Shown here piece by piece: positions 47,243 to 56,055 of a stretch of DNA of 64,000 nt (position 1 is the stretch's first letter; every line of letters starts with the position of its first letter). Source of the stretch: Acidiferrobacter thiooxydans. GTDB taxonomy: Bacteria; Pseudomonadota; Gammaproteobacteria; Acidiferrobacterales; Acidiferrobacteraceae. The stretch spans positions 1,018,501 through 1,082,500 of the forward strand of contig NZ_PSYR01000001.1 in NCBI RefSeq assembly GCF_003333315.1, given 5' to 3'. The translations under genes were made by a program, and so were the position numbers. Under the pieces are notes generated by a model, which saw only the letters and a list, made by a program, of their open reading frames with translations, was not told where the DNA came from and ran no database searches.

Positions 47243-48829
47243 ATGTCGGGAGAGACGAAGGCAGCGGCCCCGGGTCTTGAGCGGATCCTGATTCTCGATT
47301 TCGGCTCGCAGTATACGCAGCTCATCGCGCGACGCGTGCGTGAGGCCGGCGTGTATTGCGAGATCATGCCCTGTGACGTCGACGGCGAGGCGATCAGCGG
47401 ATTCGCGCCGCGCGGCGTGATCCTGTCGGGCAGCCCCGAGTCGGTCAATGAGCGCGATACCCCACGAATTCCGGACGCGGTGCTGGCGGCGAACGTGCCG
47501 GTGCTCGGGATCTGCTACGGCATGCAAGCCCTGGCCGCACAGCTTGGCGGTCAGGTAGCGGCCGCGGCGCATCGTGAGTACGGCTACGCGCGCGTACGAA
47601 CCGTCGGCCATTCGCCGCTGCTTGCGGATCTGAGCGATGGTGGCGAGGGTGAAGCGGTGCTCGATGTCTGGATGAGCCATGGTGACCGCGTCGAGGCCTG
47701 TCCGACCGGATTTCTGGCGATTGCCGAGACCGATAATGCGCCGTATGCGGCGATCGCCGATGAGGCGCGGCGCTACTATGGTTTGCAATTCCATCCCGAG
47801 GTCACCCATACGCGTCAGGGGCAGCGCATCATCGAGCGCTTCGTGCATGGGATCTGCGGGTGCCAGCGCGCCTGGACGGAGCGAGCGATCATCGATGGCA
47901 TCCTCGCGGACATCCGCGCGCAGGTGGGTGATGAGGAAGTGGTGCTCGCGCTATCCGGTGGCGTCGATTCCTCGGTGGTCGCGGTGCTTTTGCATCAGGC
48001 GATCGGTGACCGGCTTACCTGCGTATTCGTGGACAACGGGCTTTTGCGGCTGCACGAGGGTGATCAGGTGATGGCGACCTTTGCCGATCATCTCGGGGTG
48101 CGCGTGATCCGCGTGAATGCCGCGGCCCGGTTTTTGGGGGCCTTGAAGGGCGTCGATGATCCGGAGCGCAAGCGCAAGATCATAGGCGAGACCTTCATTA
48201 CGGTGTTTGAGGAAGAGGCCGCGCGCCTTGCGCGCGTGCGCTGGCTTGCCCAGGGGACCATCTATCCCGATGTGATCGAATCGGCGGGCGCCAAGGGCGG
48301 CAAGGCCCGGGTAATCAAGTCCCATCACAATGTGGGCGGTCTGCCCGAGCGCATGAAGCTGAAGCTGCTCGAACCCCTGCGGCTGCTGTTCAAAGACGAG
48401 GTCCGGCGTATCGGGCTTAGCCTCGGACTGCCGGAGGCCATGATCCACAGACATCCCTTTCCGGGGCCGGGTCTGGGCGTGCGTATTCTCGGGGCTGTTG
48501 AGGAGCGCTATGCCGATATCCTGCGGCAGGCCGACGCGATCTTCATCGAGGAGTTGCGGCGCGCCGGCTATTACGACAAGGTGAGCCAGGCATTCGCGGT
48601 GTTCCTGCCGGTGCGATCGGTAGGGGTCGTGGGCGATGGCCGCGCCTATGAACATGTCATTGCCCTGCGCGCCGTCGAGACCGTCGATTTCATGACCGCG
48701 AACTGGGCCGAGCTCCCTTACGCCCTGCTCGGGCGCGTCTCGAGCCGCATCATAAACGAGGTGCGTGGTGTAAGCCGCGTGGTCTATGACGTGTCGGGCA
48801 AGCCCCCCGCGACCATTGAGTGGGAGTGA
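47243..48829 (+). CDS. guaA: GMP synthase (glutamine-hydrolysing)
   Basis: 528 aa. The glutaminase domain has the catalytic cysteine in GICYGMQAL and the histidine in FHPEVTHT; the synthetase domain has the P-loop [14 protein letters not shown], and the C-terminal dimer domain ends PPATIEWE. The gene is intact. Its last 12 bases (48818-48829) recur at 55301-55312, marking a likely island attachment site. Confidence 0.97.
   Translation: MSGETKAAAPGLERILILDFGSQYTQLIARRVREAGVYCEIMPCDVDGEAISGFAPRGVILSGSPESVNERDTPRIPDAVLAANVPVLGICYGMQALAAQLGGQVAAAAHREYGYARVRTVGHSPLLADLSDGGEGEAVLDVWMSHGDRVEACPTGFLAIAETDNAPYAAIADEARRYYGLQFHPEVTHTRQGQRIIERFVHGICGCQRAWTERAIIDGILADIRAQVGDEEVVLALSGGVDSSVVAVLLHQAIGDRLTCVFVDNGLLRLHEGDQVMATFADHLGVRVIRVNAAARFLGALKGVDDPERKRKIIGETFITVFEEEAARLARVRWLAQGTIYPDVIESAGAKGGKARVIKSHHNVGGLPERMKLKLLEPLRLLFKDEVRRIGLSLGLPEAMIHRHPFPGPGLGVRILGAVEERYADILRQADAIFIEELRRAGYYDKVSQAFAVFLPVRSVGVVGDGRAYEHVIALRAVETVDFMTANWAELPYALLGRVSSRIINEVRGVSRVVYDVSGKPPATIEWE
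48818..48829 (+). other. left attachment-site candidate at the guaA 3' end
   Basis: GAGTGGGAGTGA, the last four codons of guaA, is repeated exactly at 55301-55312. Similarity continues to about 48940: the shared pieces include GTCCTTCG, GGA.TATCG, GTAACGTAT and CAGCTATC.GTGG. The 3' end of guaA is a known integration site for genomic islands, so the pair looks like attL and attR. No intact integrase is present. Confidence 0.6.
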
Positions 48830-49149
48830 TTTGAGGTCCTTCGGGGACTATCGGCCGCTATCAAAAGTCGTCGTAACGTATTGGTTTAATACTTACATAT
48901 CCGAACCTATCGCCAGCTATCGGTGGCAAGCGCGACAAGGCGGCGGTCAAGTTGACGGTCGTCTGCGAAGCCCCGATCAAGCTGAACTTGCCCCCGCTGT
49001 AGTAACGTCTCTTTCACGTAAGGTCCCGTGATTTCAGGGGTTTTCTGGGATTTGGGGGGATTTTTGGTACCTATTCGGTAAACCCGTAACCTTACGCGAC
49101 CGTAACGCGGCCAGAGATTCCCGATGCGAGGCTCACGCCATTCGCGCAG
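48830..49149. other. gene-free region after guaA
   Basis: It contains repeats of a TATCG(G/C)C(C/A)GCTATC type at about 48848 and 48905, which look like arm-type binding sites, and the degenerate left copy of the 140-bp element also seen at 55301. No gene is recognisable. Confidence 0.5.
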
Positions 49150-50729
49150 GTGTCGGTGACACTGACCCAACAAGAGTATATCCAACTCGTGTGGGACGCC
49201 CGGTACTGGAAGACGGCGCATCGACGGGCCCTGGCCCGCCTGGAGCAACTGACCGTCGATCACCAACAAGCCATGGCCCAAGCCGCTCTGCGCGAGATGG
49301 CATTACAGAGTGAGCTTGAGACCGCGCGGGCGAAGATTTGTGATCTGCAAAAGCAGCTGTTTGGTCGTAAATCCGAGCATTCCGCGCAGGGCCATAAGGG
49401 ACTCGCGCCGAACGTAAACGTATCGCGGTCGCGCGGTCAACAACCGGGCACACCCGGTCACGGGCGTACCCTACAAGCCCATCTACCCGCGCACGAGGAA
49501 ACGATCGCAATCGACTCGTCACAGTGTCCGCGCTGCGGGTTGGGCTACGCCGACTTCCCGGGCACCGAAGACAGTGAGGTGCTAGAGATTGAGGTCCAGG
49601 CCTATCGGCGTGTCATCCACAGGCGGCGCTATCGCAAGGTCTGCTCCTGCCCAGGCGTGCCCGGCCTCATTACCGCACTACCCCCGCCACGGTTGATCCC
49701 GCGGGGCAAATACGGTATTTCGGTTTGGGTGTACCTGCTGCTCTCCAAGTTTTTGTACGGCCAACCCACCCATCGCGTGTTGCAGGACTTGGCCGATTCG
49801 GGGTTGACCCTGTCGGTGCACCGTCACCGGGGGGCTCAAGGCCCTGGCACCCCTATTTGCGCCTGTCGAAGAGGCGCTGGTGGTCCATCTGCGCAGCGAA
49901 TCCCATTGGCATGCCGATGAGACCCGCTGTATGGTGTTTGTCGATATCGAAGGCAAGGTCGGACATCGCTGGTACTTGTGGGTGTTTCAGTCCCCATCGG
50001 TTATTCACTATGTACTGGATCCGACGCGATCAGCCGATGTCCCCATCGCCGAACTGGCCCAGGTGCAGGGCGGGATCGTGAGCTGTGATCGTTACTCGGC
50101 CTACAAGAAGTTCGTCCGGCTGCACACGACATTCGTGCTCGCTTTTTGTTGGGCCCATCAACGCCGGGATTTTCTGGAGCTGGCCAACAGTTATCCCGAC
50201 AATCGCCGTGACTGATGACGTGGGTGGATGCCATAGCCGATCTGTACCATCACAATGGGCTGCGCCTTCAGGCGGACCCTGACAGCGCCTTGTACGCCGC
50301 GCACCATGCCCGCTTACAACAGGCCGTGCATGACCTGGCCACCCGGCGCGATGAGGCACTGGCCGACCCTAAGCTCGCCTTGCCTGCGGCCCAGGTCCTG
50401 CACAGCATGCAGAATCACTGGTCGGGCTTGACGGTGTTTGTCGAACACCCGTGGGTACCCATGGACAATAATCCGAAAGGGTTCTGAAAAAGGCCATCCT
50501 GCACCGCAAGAACGCGCTCTTCACCCGTACTCTCAACGGCGCCCATGTCGGCGATACGTTCATGAGCCTGATCCACACCGCCGAACTGAACCACGTGACC
50601 CCGTTTGAGTATCTGGTGGCACTCCAGCGCCATGCCGACGCGGTCGCCGCGAACCCCGCCGACTGGATGCCCTGGAACTACCAGGCGGCGCTGACTCCGC
50701 AACAGGCTGGCCCCGCACCGCCTGATTAG
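49150..50729 (+). pseudogene. IS66-family transposase (tnpC), decayed
   Basis: The reading frame must be shifted at least three times. Segment 1 (from 49150) has the helical start, KQLFGRKSEHSAQ and the zinc region CPRCGLGYADFPG. Near 49818 one extra base moves to the frame with SHWHADETRCMVFVDIEGK and CDRYSAYKKF, which contains the IS66 catalytic core. A stop (50213-50215) and another shift near 50475 precede KAILHRKNALFTRTLNGAHV and the C-terminus at 50729. It is inactive. Clear terminal inverted repeats were not found. Other IS66 genes (tnpA, tnpB) are absent. Confidence 0.85.
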
Positions 50730-50816
50730 TCGACCCGCGCGCCAGTCGAGCGTTTTACGCAGCATTGCCGGAAGGACACGCTGCTCGGATCACCAGGTGA
50801 GTACAGTGGCCTTGCT

Positions 50817-50837
50817 GGTAGCCTTCGAGGTGCTACC
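50817..50837. repeat. inverted repeat downstream of IS66 remnant
   Basis: GGTAGC and GCTACC arms separated by nine bases, inside the gene-free 50730-50945 stretch. It may belong to an old insertion-element end; nothing else is recognisable there. Confidence 0.25.
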
Positions 50838-50945
50838 AAGAACGGACGCCCTGAAAAGTGCAGTTCCGCCTTGTTCTTGATGCCGCGGAAGTTTTCGACA
50901 GACAACCGTGATACGCGTATGACTTCTCCGTGTTTTTTGGCGCTG

Positions 50946-51974
50946 TTACTGCGACACAGCCGCCTCGTTCGCCCTGGCTTCGATCTCGGCGCAAGCCTGC
51001 ATCAGTTGATCGAAGGGGAGTGCGTCGCCCACCATCACCTCGTCGGCCAGCATCGCTTCATAGTCGGCGGCGAGGGCTTCTCGCGCCTCACCCTCAGGGA
51101 CGATTCTCAAATGCCCCTGGGTCGCCGACGCATAGTCGATGACCGCGCCACCGACATCCTTCTCGATGAAGAAGAAGGATTTGTGCTGCGCCACGGCAGC
51201 GGCGACAGCGCGATCCGTGATAACGCCGGCGAAATGCTGGTTGCGCGCGATGGCGGCCAAGTCATGCCAGTGCCGCGCATACCGTTCACCGCGGATGCGG
51301 CCTTGGGCACAGTACACGTGCGCTGCTGTGGCCTTTTCCCAGAAGGTTCGCGCCACACTCATGACCAGGGGCGAAGCCGTGGGAAATGACAGGTCGGGCA
51401 GATGCCCGTCCATGTCGCAAACCACGGGCAGCACCTGATGTGGTTCGCCGGTGGCGCGCCCGCCGAACTCCAGCGCGACAACGGGCGGCACGTAGCCCGT
51501 GCCTTGCGCGAGCGCCGGGTAATAGAGAAGTAGCTTGTCGTTATCCTTGCCGCCGATTTCGACCTTGGCGTCTAGTCGATCGTGCGCCAGCGAGGCCTCA
51601 ATGACCGGTTGCACGTTCGCTGCGATCCATTCGGGCAGGCGATGGCGCACGGCCTTGGTCCATCTGTCGGCCTGGCTGCGGCTGGCCGGCAGATCGCCGT
51701 CGCCGCCGACCAAGTCTGCGATCAGCTTGCGGATGTCGTAGGTCAGATCGACATCCTCGGAGAAGCGGTCAATGATCTTGTAGACCTTGGACAAGGACGT
51801 GCCGCCCTTGAAGGCCAAGTCGGCGGCCAGCGGCGACTCGAATAGGGCACGCAGTGTCCACACCACCCACACATCCTTTTCGAGCAGGTGAGTGGGGCGT
51901 CCTGTTTCCGCGCGGACTTGTTCTAGCGCTTCGCGCTGGTCGTCTTGGCTGAGTGCAAAGAAGTATTCAGCCAC
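50946..51974 (-). CDS. abiEii: AbiEii-type nucleotidyltransferase toxin
   Basis: 342 aa. The nucleotidyltransferase motif is FKGGTSLSKVYKIIDRFSED followed by VDLTYDI, the GSx10DxD-like pattern of AbiEii/DUF1814 toxins. Characterised AbiE-family toxins include GTP-binding proteins and tRNA-modifying nucleotidyltransferases. The start is GTG 51974, overlapping the antitoxin gene by eight bases; a longer open frame upstream lies wholly inside that gene. The pair is one of two different AbiE systems here. Confidence 0.88.
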   Translation of the reverse strand: MAEYFFALSQDDQREALEQVRAETGRPTHLLEKDVWVVWTLRALFESPLAADLAFKGGTSLSKVYKIIDRFSEDVDLTYDIRKLIADLVGGDGDLPASRSQADRWTKAVRHRLPEWIAANVQPVIEASLAHDRLDAKVEIGGKDNDKLLLYYPALAQGTGYVPPVVALEFGGRATGEPHQVLPVVCDMDGHLPDLSFPTASPLVMSVARTFWEKATAAHVYCAQGRIRGERYARHWHDLAAIARNQHFAGVITDRAVAAAVAQHKSFFFIEKDVGGAVIDYASATQGHLRIVPEGEAREALAADYEAMLADEVMVGDALPFDQLMQACAEIEARANEAAVSQ

Positions 51975-52563
51975 GCGCTGCTTCCTTGCCGATCGCCTGG
52001 GCCATCCAAGACGGCAGAGCCGCACGGGCAGAGGCCAGGGCACGCCACTCGTTATGAGGAAGGGTGCGGCGCAGCGTGACCAGCGACTCGCCAGCATGCG
52101 TAGGTCCCATCCAGGCCAAGGCACGTACTGCGGCACCGGCGGGTCCCGTGCCCAAGGCCAGCATCCAGCCAGGCACATGCTTCACCAGCACTTCCGAGCG
52201 CCCCAGCTTCAGCTTCCGGGTTCGGCCGGAGGTCAGGTAGACCTCGCGGATGGGGACCTGTTGCGTCAATCCCAGAGCGTTGGCAGCGTTGGCGCCATGT
52301 GGCGCGACGGTCTCACCGCTTTGCTCCGCCATTGCCTTCACGACCTTCTCTGGCGCGGGTGCGCGCGTGCCGAACCGGCTGGAAACCGGAGCGACATAGG
52401 TGCCTCGCGTCACACGCAGCAGCTTGCCGGCCTTGACTAGCCGCGAGAACGCCTGATCGACCGCGACCCGGCTTCCCAGGTGGAGGAATACCTTGGGCGA
52501 CAGCACGCCCCCTTCTGGCAGGGATTGGGCGTGCAGCAGGATCGACTCGGGCAGCGTGTTCAT
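51967..52563 (-). CDS. abiEi: AbiEi-type antitoxin (DUF6088-like)
   Basis: 198 aa. The N-terminal winged helix (VFLHLGSRVAVDQAFSRLVK, LLRVTRGTYVAP) is followed by an antitoxin domain (NAANALGLTQQVPIREVYLT, LVKHVPGWMLALG). Antitoxins of this type both neutralise the toxin and repress the operon by binding inverted repeats. The ATG at 52563 (MNTLPESILL) is preferred to one nine codons upstream. A TATAAT lies 22 bp ahead. Confidence 0.85.
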   Translation of the reverse strand: MNTLPESILLHAQSLPEGGVLSPKVFLHLGSRVAVDQAFSRLVKAGKLLRVTRGTYVAPVSSRFGTRAPAPEKVVKAMAEQSGETVAPHGANAANALGLTQQVPIREVYLTSGRTRKLKLGRSEVLVKHVPGWMLALGTGPAGAAVRALAWMGPTHAGESLVTLRRTLPHNEWRALASARAALPSWMAQAIGKEAARG

Positions 52564-52593
52564 GGAGCACCTCAAGTAAGAATTATACATCAG

Positions 52594-52610
52594 TTCCTGA
52601 CATCAAGGAA
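52594..52610 (-). promoter_or_regulatory. operator candidate of the first abiE pair
   Basis: TTCCT and AGGAA form an inverted repeat around seven bases. On the minus strand it lies in the -35 region ahead of TATAAT (near 52590-52585). This fits autorepression by AbiEi. Confidence 0.45.
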
Positions 52611-52724
52611 ACAGCAAAGATTCCGCCGCGCCGTTCAGGGTGCGGCGACACCACCACACGGAGAAGGCCGGCAATCAATGGCGGTCAGGTTATCGAGGTT
52701 CATAAGGGTCTGCATCTCCCCATC

Positions 52725-52997
52725 ATGAACGGAACCCGATCCGGCTTCAGACTCATGTTGGAAGAGGCTAGGAGTGGCGGGGATCCGGACGTGCAGGCGA
52801 TAATGGAGGCCGGCACAGAGTCGGTCGAGTGGGTGAGACAAGAGCTGGCCTGTGCCGATCTGCACGACAAGCGTCTGGATCGTCGGTTGCTGAAGACCGC
52901 CGAACACTTCGCGAAATCTTCGTCCTTGCCGATCAAGGAGGCGTGCGGCAATTGGGCCCATACGCAGGTGGCGAGACGGTCGACGCGGCGACGCTGA
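52725..52997 (+). pseudogene. N-terminal fragment of a Tn5/IS4-type transposase
   Basis: The 90 codons contain the Tn5-type N-terminal DNA-binding domain: VEWVRQELACADLHDKRLDR, LLKTAEHFAKSSSLPIKEAC, GNWAHTQVA. Homology stops there and the frame ends at 52997 in unrelated sequence; the DDE catalytic domain is missing. It lies between two AbiE pairs and may mark the point where one was added. Confidence 0.7.
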
Positions 52998-53195
52998 TCC
53001 TACATATGCGGGAAGCATTCATCATGAGGGATCGGGGTTCAGGAAGGGCGGTGGAGGTGTGAAAGTTGCTGGATAGCCGTCCGCAAACGGGGGGTGGAGC
53101 GGAGGTGATCCCATCGGAGGATAGGACTATCGATTGCGTCCCAGCGCACATGCGGTAATATACGAAAACTGTCAACTAGCGCATATGATACGGGA

Positions 53196-54014
53196 ATGGC
53201 GACGATCGGCCAGTACCTTGATGAGCATCTGGCTCGCGGACGCGCCTACTTCACGCGGGAGGAGGCGCAGGCTGCGCTCGGCCTTGCGTCGCACCCGCTG
53301 AGCGTCGCTTTGCTGCGGCAGGTCAAGAAAGGACGCCTGGCCAATCCCCGGCGAGGCTTCTACCTGATCCTGCGCCCGGAAGACCGGACGCTCGGCGCAC
53401 CCGACCCGGTTCGCTGGATCGCCCCGTTGATGCAGAGCCTGAAGCTGGACTACCGCGTGGCCTTGCTGCGCGCGGCTGCCTTCCATGGTTCATCGCATCA
53501 GGCGGCGATGGTGTTCCAGGTCATCGTGCCCAGGCAGGTACGCGGGTTCGAGGTGGGTCGTCAGCGCGTGGATTTCATCTATCAAAGTCCCTCCGCATTC
53601 CGTCAGGTCAATCGCCCCGACTGGTTGAGTTCGATCAAGAGCGAGGCCGGTTTTGCGAAAGTCGCGGGTCTGGAACTGACGCTGCTGGACTGCGCGCGTT
53701 ACTTCCACAAGGCGGCGGGCATCAATGGTCTTGCCCAGATCGCCCAGGACTTGGGCGGGCAGGCGAGCGCCGACGTGCTCGCCTCGATCGCGGCCCACTA
53801 CGAAAACTCCTCGGTGCGACGCCTGGGTTATCTGTTGGAGCGTGTTGGGCACCTGCAACAGGCAGAGGCATTACGACCGTTCGCCAGGAAGGCCAAGACG
53901 ATGGCGCTGCTGGATCCGTCCGTGAAGCCGCTGGTGGAGGGGTTGTCCGACCTTCACGAGAAAGTGTCCGATTGGCTGCTCGTCATCAATGAGCAGGTGG
54001 AGGTCGATTTTTGA
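53196..54014 (+). CDS. AbiEi-family antitoxin (second pair)
   Basis: 272 aa, longer than and not closely similar to the antitoxin at 51967. The N-terminal winged helix covers GQYLDEHLARGRAYFTREEA to KKGRLANPRRGFYLIL. The middle resembles the AbiEi C-terminal domain (YRVALLRAAAFHGSSHQAAM, VDFIYQSPSAF, LTLLDCARYFHKAAG). A TATGAT box at 53184-53189 ends seven bases before the ATG, so the transcript may be leaderless. The stop overlaps the toxin start (TTGA). Confidence 0.85.
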   Translation: MATIGQYLDEHLARGRAYFTREEAQAALGLASHPLSVALLRQVKKGRLANPRRGFYLILRPEDRTLGAPDPVRWIAPLMQSLKLDYRVALLRAAAFHGSSHQAAMVFQVIVPRQVRGFEVGRQRVDFIYQSPSAFRQVNRPDWLSSIKSEAGFAKVAGLELTLLDCARYFHKAAGINGLAQIAQDLGGQASADVLASIAAHYENSSVRRLGYLLERVGHLQQAEALRPFARKAKTMALLDPSVKPLVEGLSDLHEKVSDWLLVINEQVEVDF

Positions 54015-54886
54015 TTCCGCAAGCCTTCCTTCAAGCCTGGAGTGCCACGGCTCCGTGGCCAGATTTCCGTCAGGTTGAGCAGGATTTGATCATCAGTCGC
54101 GCGCTGTGCGACCTGTTCAACGCGCCCGCGCTGCGCGGCAAGATCGCGTTCCGCGGCGGCACGGCGATCAACAAGCTGCTGTTCCAGCGGCCGCTGCGCT
54201 ACTCCGAAGACATAGACCTGGTGCAGACGCAGCCGGAACCGATCGGCGCGACCGTCGATGCGATCCGTGATGCGCTGGCCTGGCTCGGAGGGTTCAACTG
54301 GAATCAGGCTGGACACTCGATGCATTTGGTGTTCCGGTTCGCTCCCGAGGCCGATCTGCAATCGACGCTGAAGCTCAAGGTCGAGATCAACACCCGCGAG
54401 CACGAAAGCCTGTTCGGCCTCTGCCAGTATCCCTTCTCGGTAGAGAACGACTGGTATCAGGGGCAGACGCAGATCGCCTCTTTCGAGCCGGAGGAACTGT
54501 TCGGCACCAAGCTGCGCGCGCTGCTGCAACGGCGCAAGAACCGCGACCTGTTCGACCTGGCCCAGGGGCTGGAGCAGTTGGGCATGGACGTGGCCAAGTT
54601 GGTGGCCAGCCTCGACTACTACCTTGCTCTCGAAGATACGTCGATCACGCGTGCGGAAGCCGAGCAGCGCATGTTGCAGAAGCTCACGCGCAGCTTGACG
54701 GAAGACATTGCGCCCTTGCTGCCCGCTGGCGTGCGGTTCGACGACGTCGATGCGCTGCGCGCTTTCGAGCGCGTTTGGATCGAACTGGTATCCCGGCTCA
54801 GGGGCGATGCGTGGAAGTCGACCGGCGAGGTGGTCGCCGAATTGCGTAAACGAGGCTATCCAACACTTCTACGGGAGCTTGGATGA
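54011..54886 (+). CDS. AbiEii-family nucleotidyltransferase toxin (second pair)
   Basis: 291 aa. The nucleotidyltransferase motif is FRGGTAINKLLFQRPLRYSE with DIDLV next, then LKVEINTREH and EELFGTKLRALLQRRKNRDL typical of DUF1814. The start is TTG at 54011, overlapping the antitoxin stop. It differs from the toxin at 50946 in length and sequence, so the two pairs were acquired independently. Confidence 0.88.
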   Translation: MIPQAFLQAWSATAPWPDFRQVEQDLIISRALCDLFNAPALRGKIAFRGGTAINKLLFQRPLRYSEDIDLVQTQPEPIGATVDAIRDALAWLGGFNWNQAGHSMHLVFRFAPEADLQSTLKLKVEINTREHESLFGLCQYPFSVENDWYQGQTQIASFEPEELFGTKLRALLQRRKNRDLFDLAQGLEQLGMDVAKLVASLDYYLALEDTSITRAEAEQRMLQKLTRSLTEDIAPLLPAGVRFDDVDALRAFERVWIELVSRLRGDAWKSTGEVVAELRKRGYPTLLRELG

Positions 54887-55300
54887 CCACGAGGAAGCAA
54901 GGTAGGGGAGGGCCACCGCATGATTCTTCTGTCCCAAGTTTCGGATAAGTTGTCGTTGTCGTATCCTGGCTACGACTATGGAAATAATACCAAATCGCCG
55001 ATGACTTGTGGCAAGGCGATCGCAGCAACAGGCATGATTCGCGGATCGGTAAAATGGCCATCCGACCGAACATCCCGTGAGCCTGCCAATCGTGGGGCAT
55101 GTCGGAGTGCATCGGCTTGAGGGCGCTGCGGTGCGGTCGCCAGTTCGGTAGGATTGAAGCGGATTGATGATGAGCCGATGCCGCGCAAACCCGTGCCAGC
55201 AAAGGGCGTGTTTTTCTGACGGTAAAAGCGACGGTAAAACCCCATGTCGATCAACGCCAAGTCCTTTCACCATGCGGACTTGCGTGACCCGTTGATGATC
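54887..55300. other. gene-free region left of the second guaA-end copy
   Basis: No supported gene. It would be the right end of the guaA island. Short open frames on either strand lack ribosome sites and known motifs. Confidence 0.45.
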
Positions 55301-55440
55301 GAGTGGGAGTGAATGGCCGTCCTTCGAGGATTATCGCCAGTTATCGAAGAATGGCTGTAACGTATGGATCGAGATAGAGAGGCGTCGCGGCAGCTATCAG
55401 TGGCCCTGAGAAAAGGTTGGCGGTAGAACTTTCGGTAAGA
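55301..55440 (+). other. second guaA-end copy, right attachment-site candidate
   Basis: GAGTGGGAGTGA (55301-55312) equals the guaA 3' end. Preceding codons read as MIEWE-stop in the same frame as guaA, and the following 120 bp are similar, with gaps, to the DNA after guaA. Features shared are GTCCTTCG, a TATCGCCAGTTATC repeat, GTAACGTATGG, CAGCTATCAGTGG. This is expected for attR of an element that carries its own guaA end. Confidence 0.6.
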
Positions 55441-55684
55441 ATCGAGGCCGGATTAAGACTCTCCCGTTTACTATTAAGGCCAAAATGGCCTTTGACGGGA
55501 AAAATCTCCTCCGGAAGGCTTATTGGCTCCTCCATGAACGACTCCCGCCACACTCCCCGCATAGCGATAGCGAGCGCGATGTTTGCCCCTTAAATGCCGA
55601 AAATATAAGGCATTGTCAAAGATCTTGCCGAGTCTGGTGATTCTGTTCCGCGCGCCGGAGTCGCGCTTCTCCTATAAAAAGCCT
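55441..55684. other. spacer between att copy and hipBA
   Basis: Low in G+C compared with the core; no gene identified. It includes the complementary pieces GGCCAAAATGGCC (perfect arms GGCCA/TGGCC) near 55480. Confidence 0.35.
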
Positions 55685-55721
55685 AAGATATTGGGCATAC
55701 AGTACAGGTAACGCCTATCTT
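55685..55721 (+). promoter_or_regulatory. HipB operator candidate
   Basis: AAGATA (55685-55690) and TATCTT (55716-55721) are inverted arms 25 bases apart, directly ahead of the hipB ATG at 55723; the inner bases GGGC and GCC extend the symmetry. HipB-type proteins repress their own operons through paired TATC-containing sites. Confidence 0.5.
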
Positions 55722-55722
55722 A

Positions 55723-56055
55723 ATGAGCAAATTCATGATGCCTTCACAAGTCACTGAGCGGGTAGCTCAGCTGGGTCAGCGCATTCGGGTGGCGCGGATT
55801 CGGCGCGGCTGGTCGGTCGCCGATCTCGCAAGCAAGGCGGGAATCAACCGAAACACCCTCACGGCGCTGGAACTCGGTAAGCCGGGCACGGCAGTCGGCG
55901 TGTGCCTCACGGTATTGTGGGCACTCGGCTTGGACAAGTCGCTGGACGCTGTCGCAGATCCCGACAGCGATCTCCACGGCAAGGCGCTCGAAGCGTCGCG
56001 CCGTCCGACTCGGGCGAGCAAGGCCCGTAAGGTGAGCGACGACTATGACTTCTGA
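55723..56055 (+). CDS. hipB: HipB-type XRE antitoxin
   Basis: 110 aa. The helix-turn-helix lies at about residues 15-70 (LGQRIRVARIRRGWSVADLA, GINRNTLTALELGKPG). A basic tail (RRPTRASKARKVSDDYDF) follows. It partners the HipA kinase, whose gene overlaps its end by 11 bases. Alternative ATGs five or six codons later would lose nothing conserved. Confidence 0.85.
   Translation: MSKFMMPSQVTERVAQLGQRIRVARIRRGWSVADLASKAGINRNTLTALELGKPGTAVGVCLTVLWALGLDKSLDAVADPDSDLHGKALEASRRPTRASKARKVSDDYDF

Noticed and set aside
53196-54886. Second AbiE pair as a duplicate of the first
   Set aside because: The proteins differ in length and share only short family motifs, so recent duplication is not supported.
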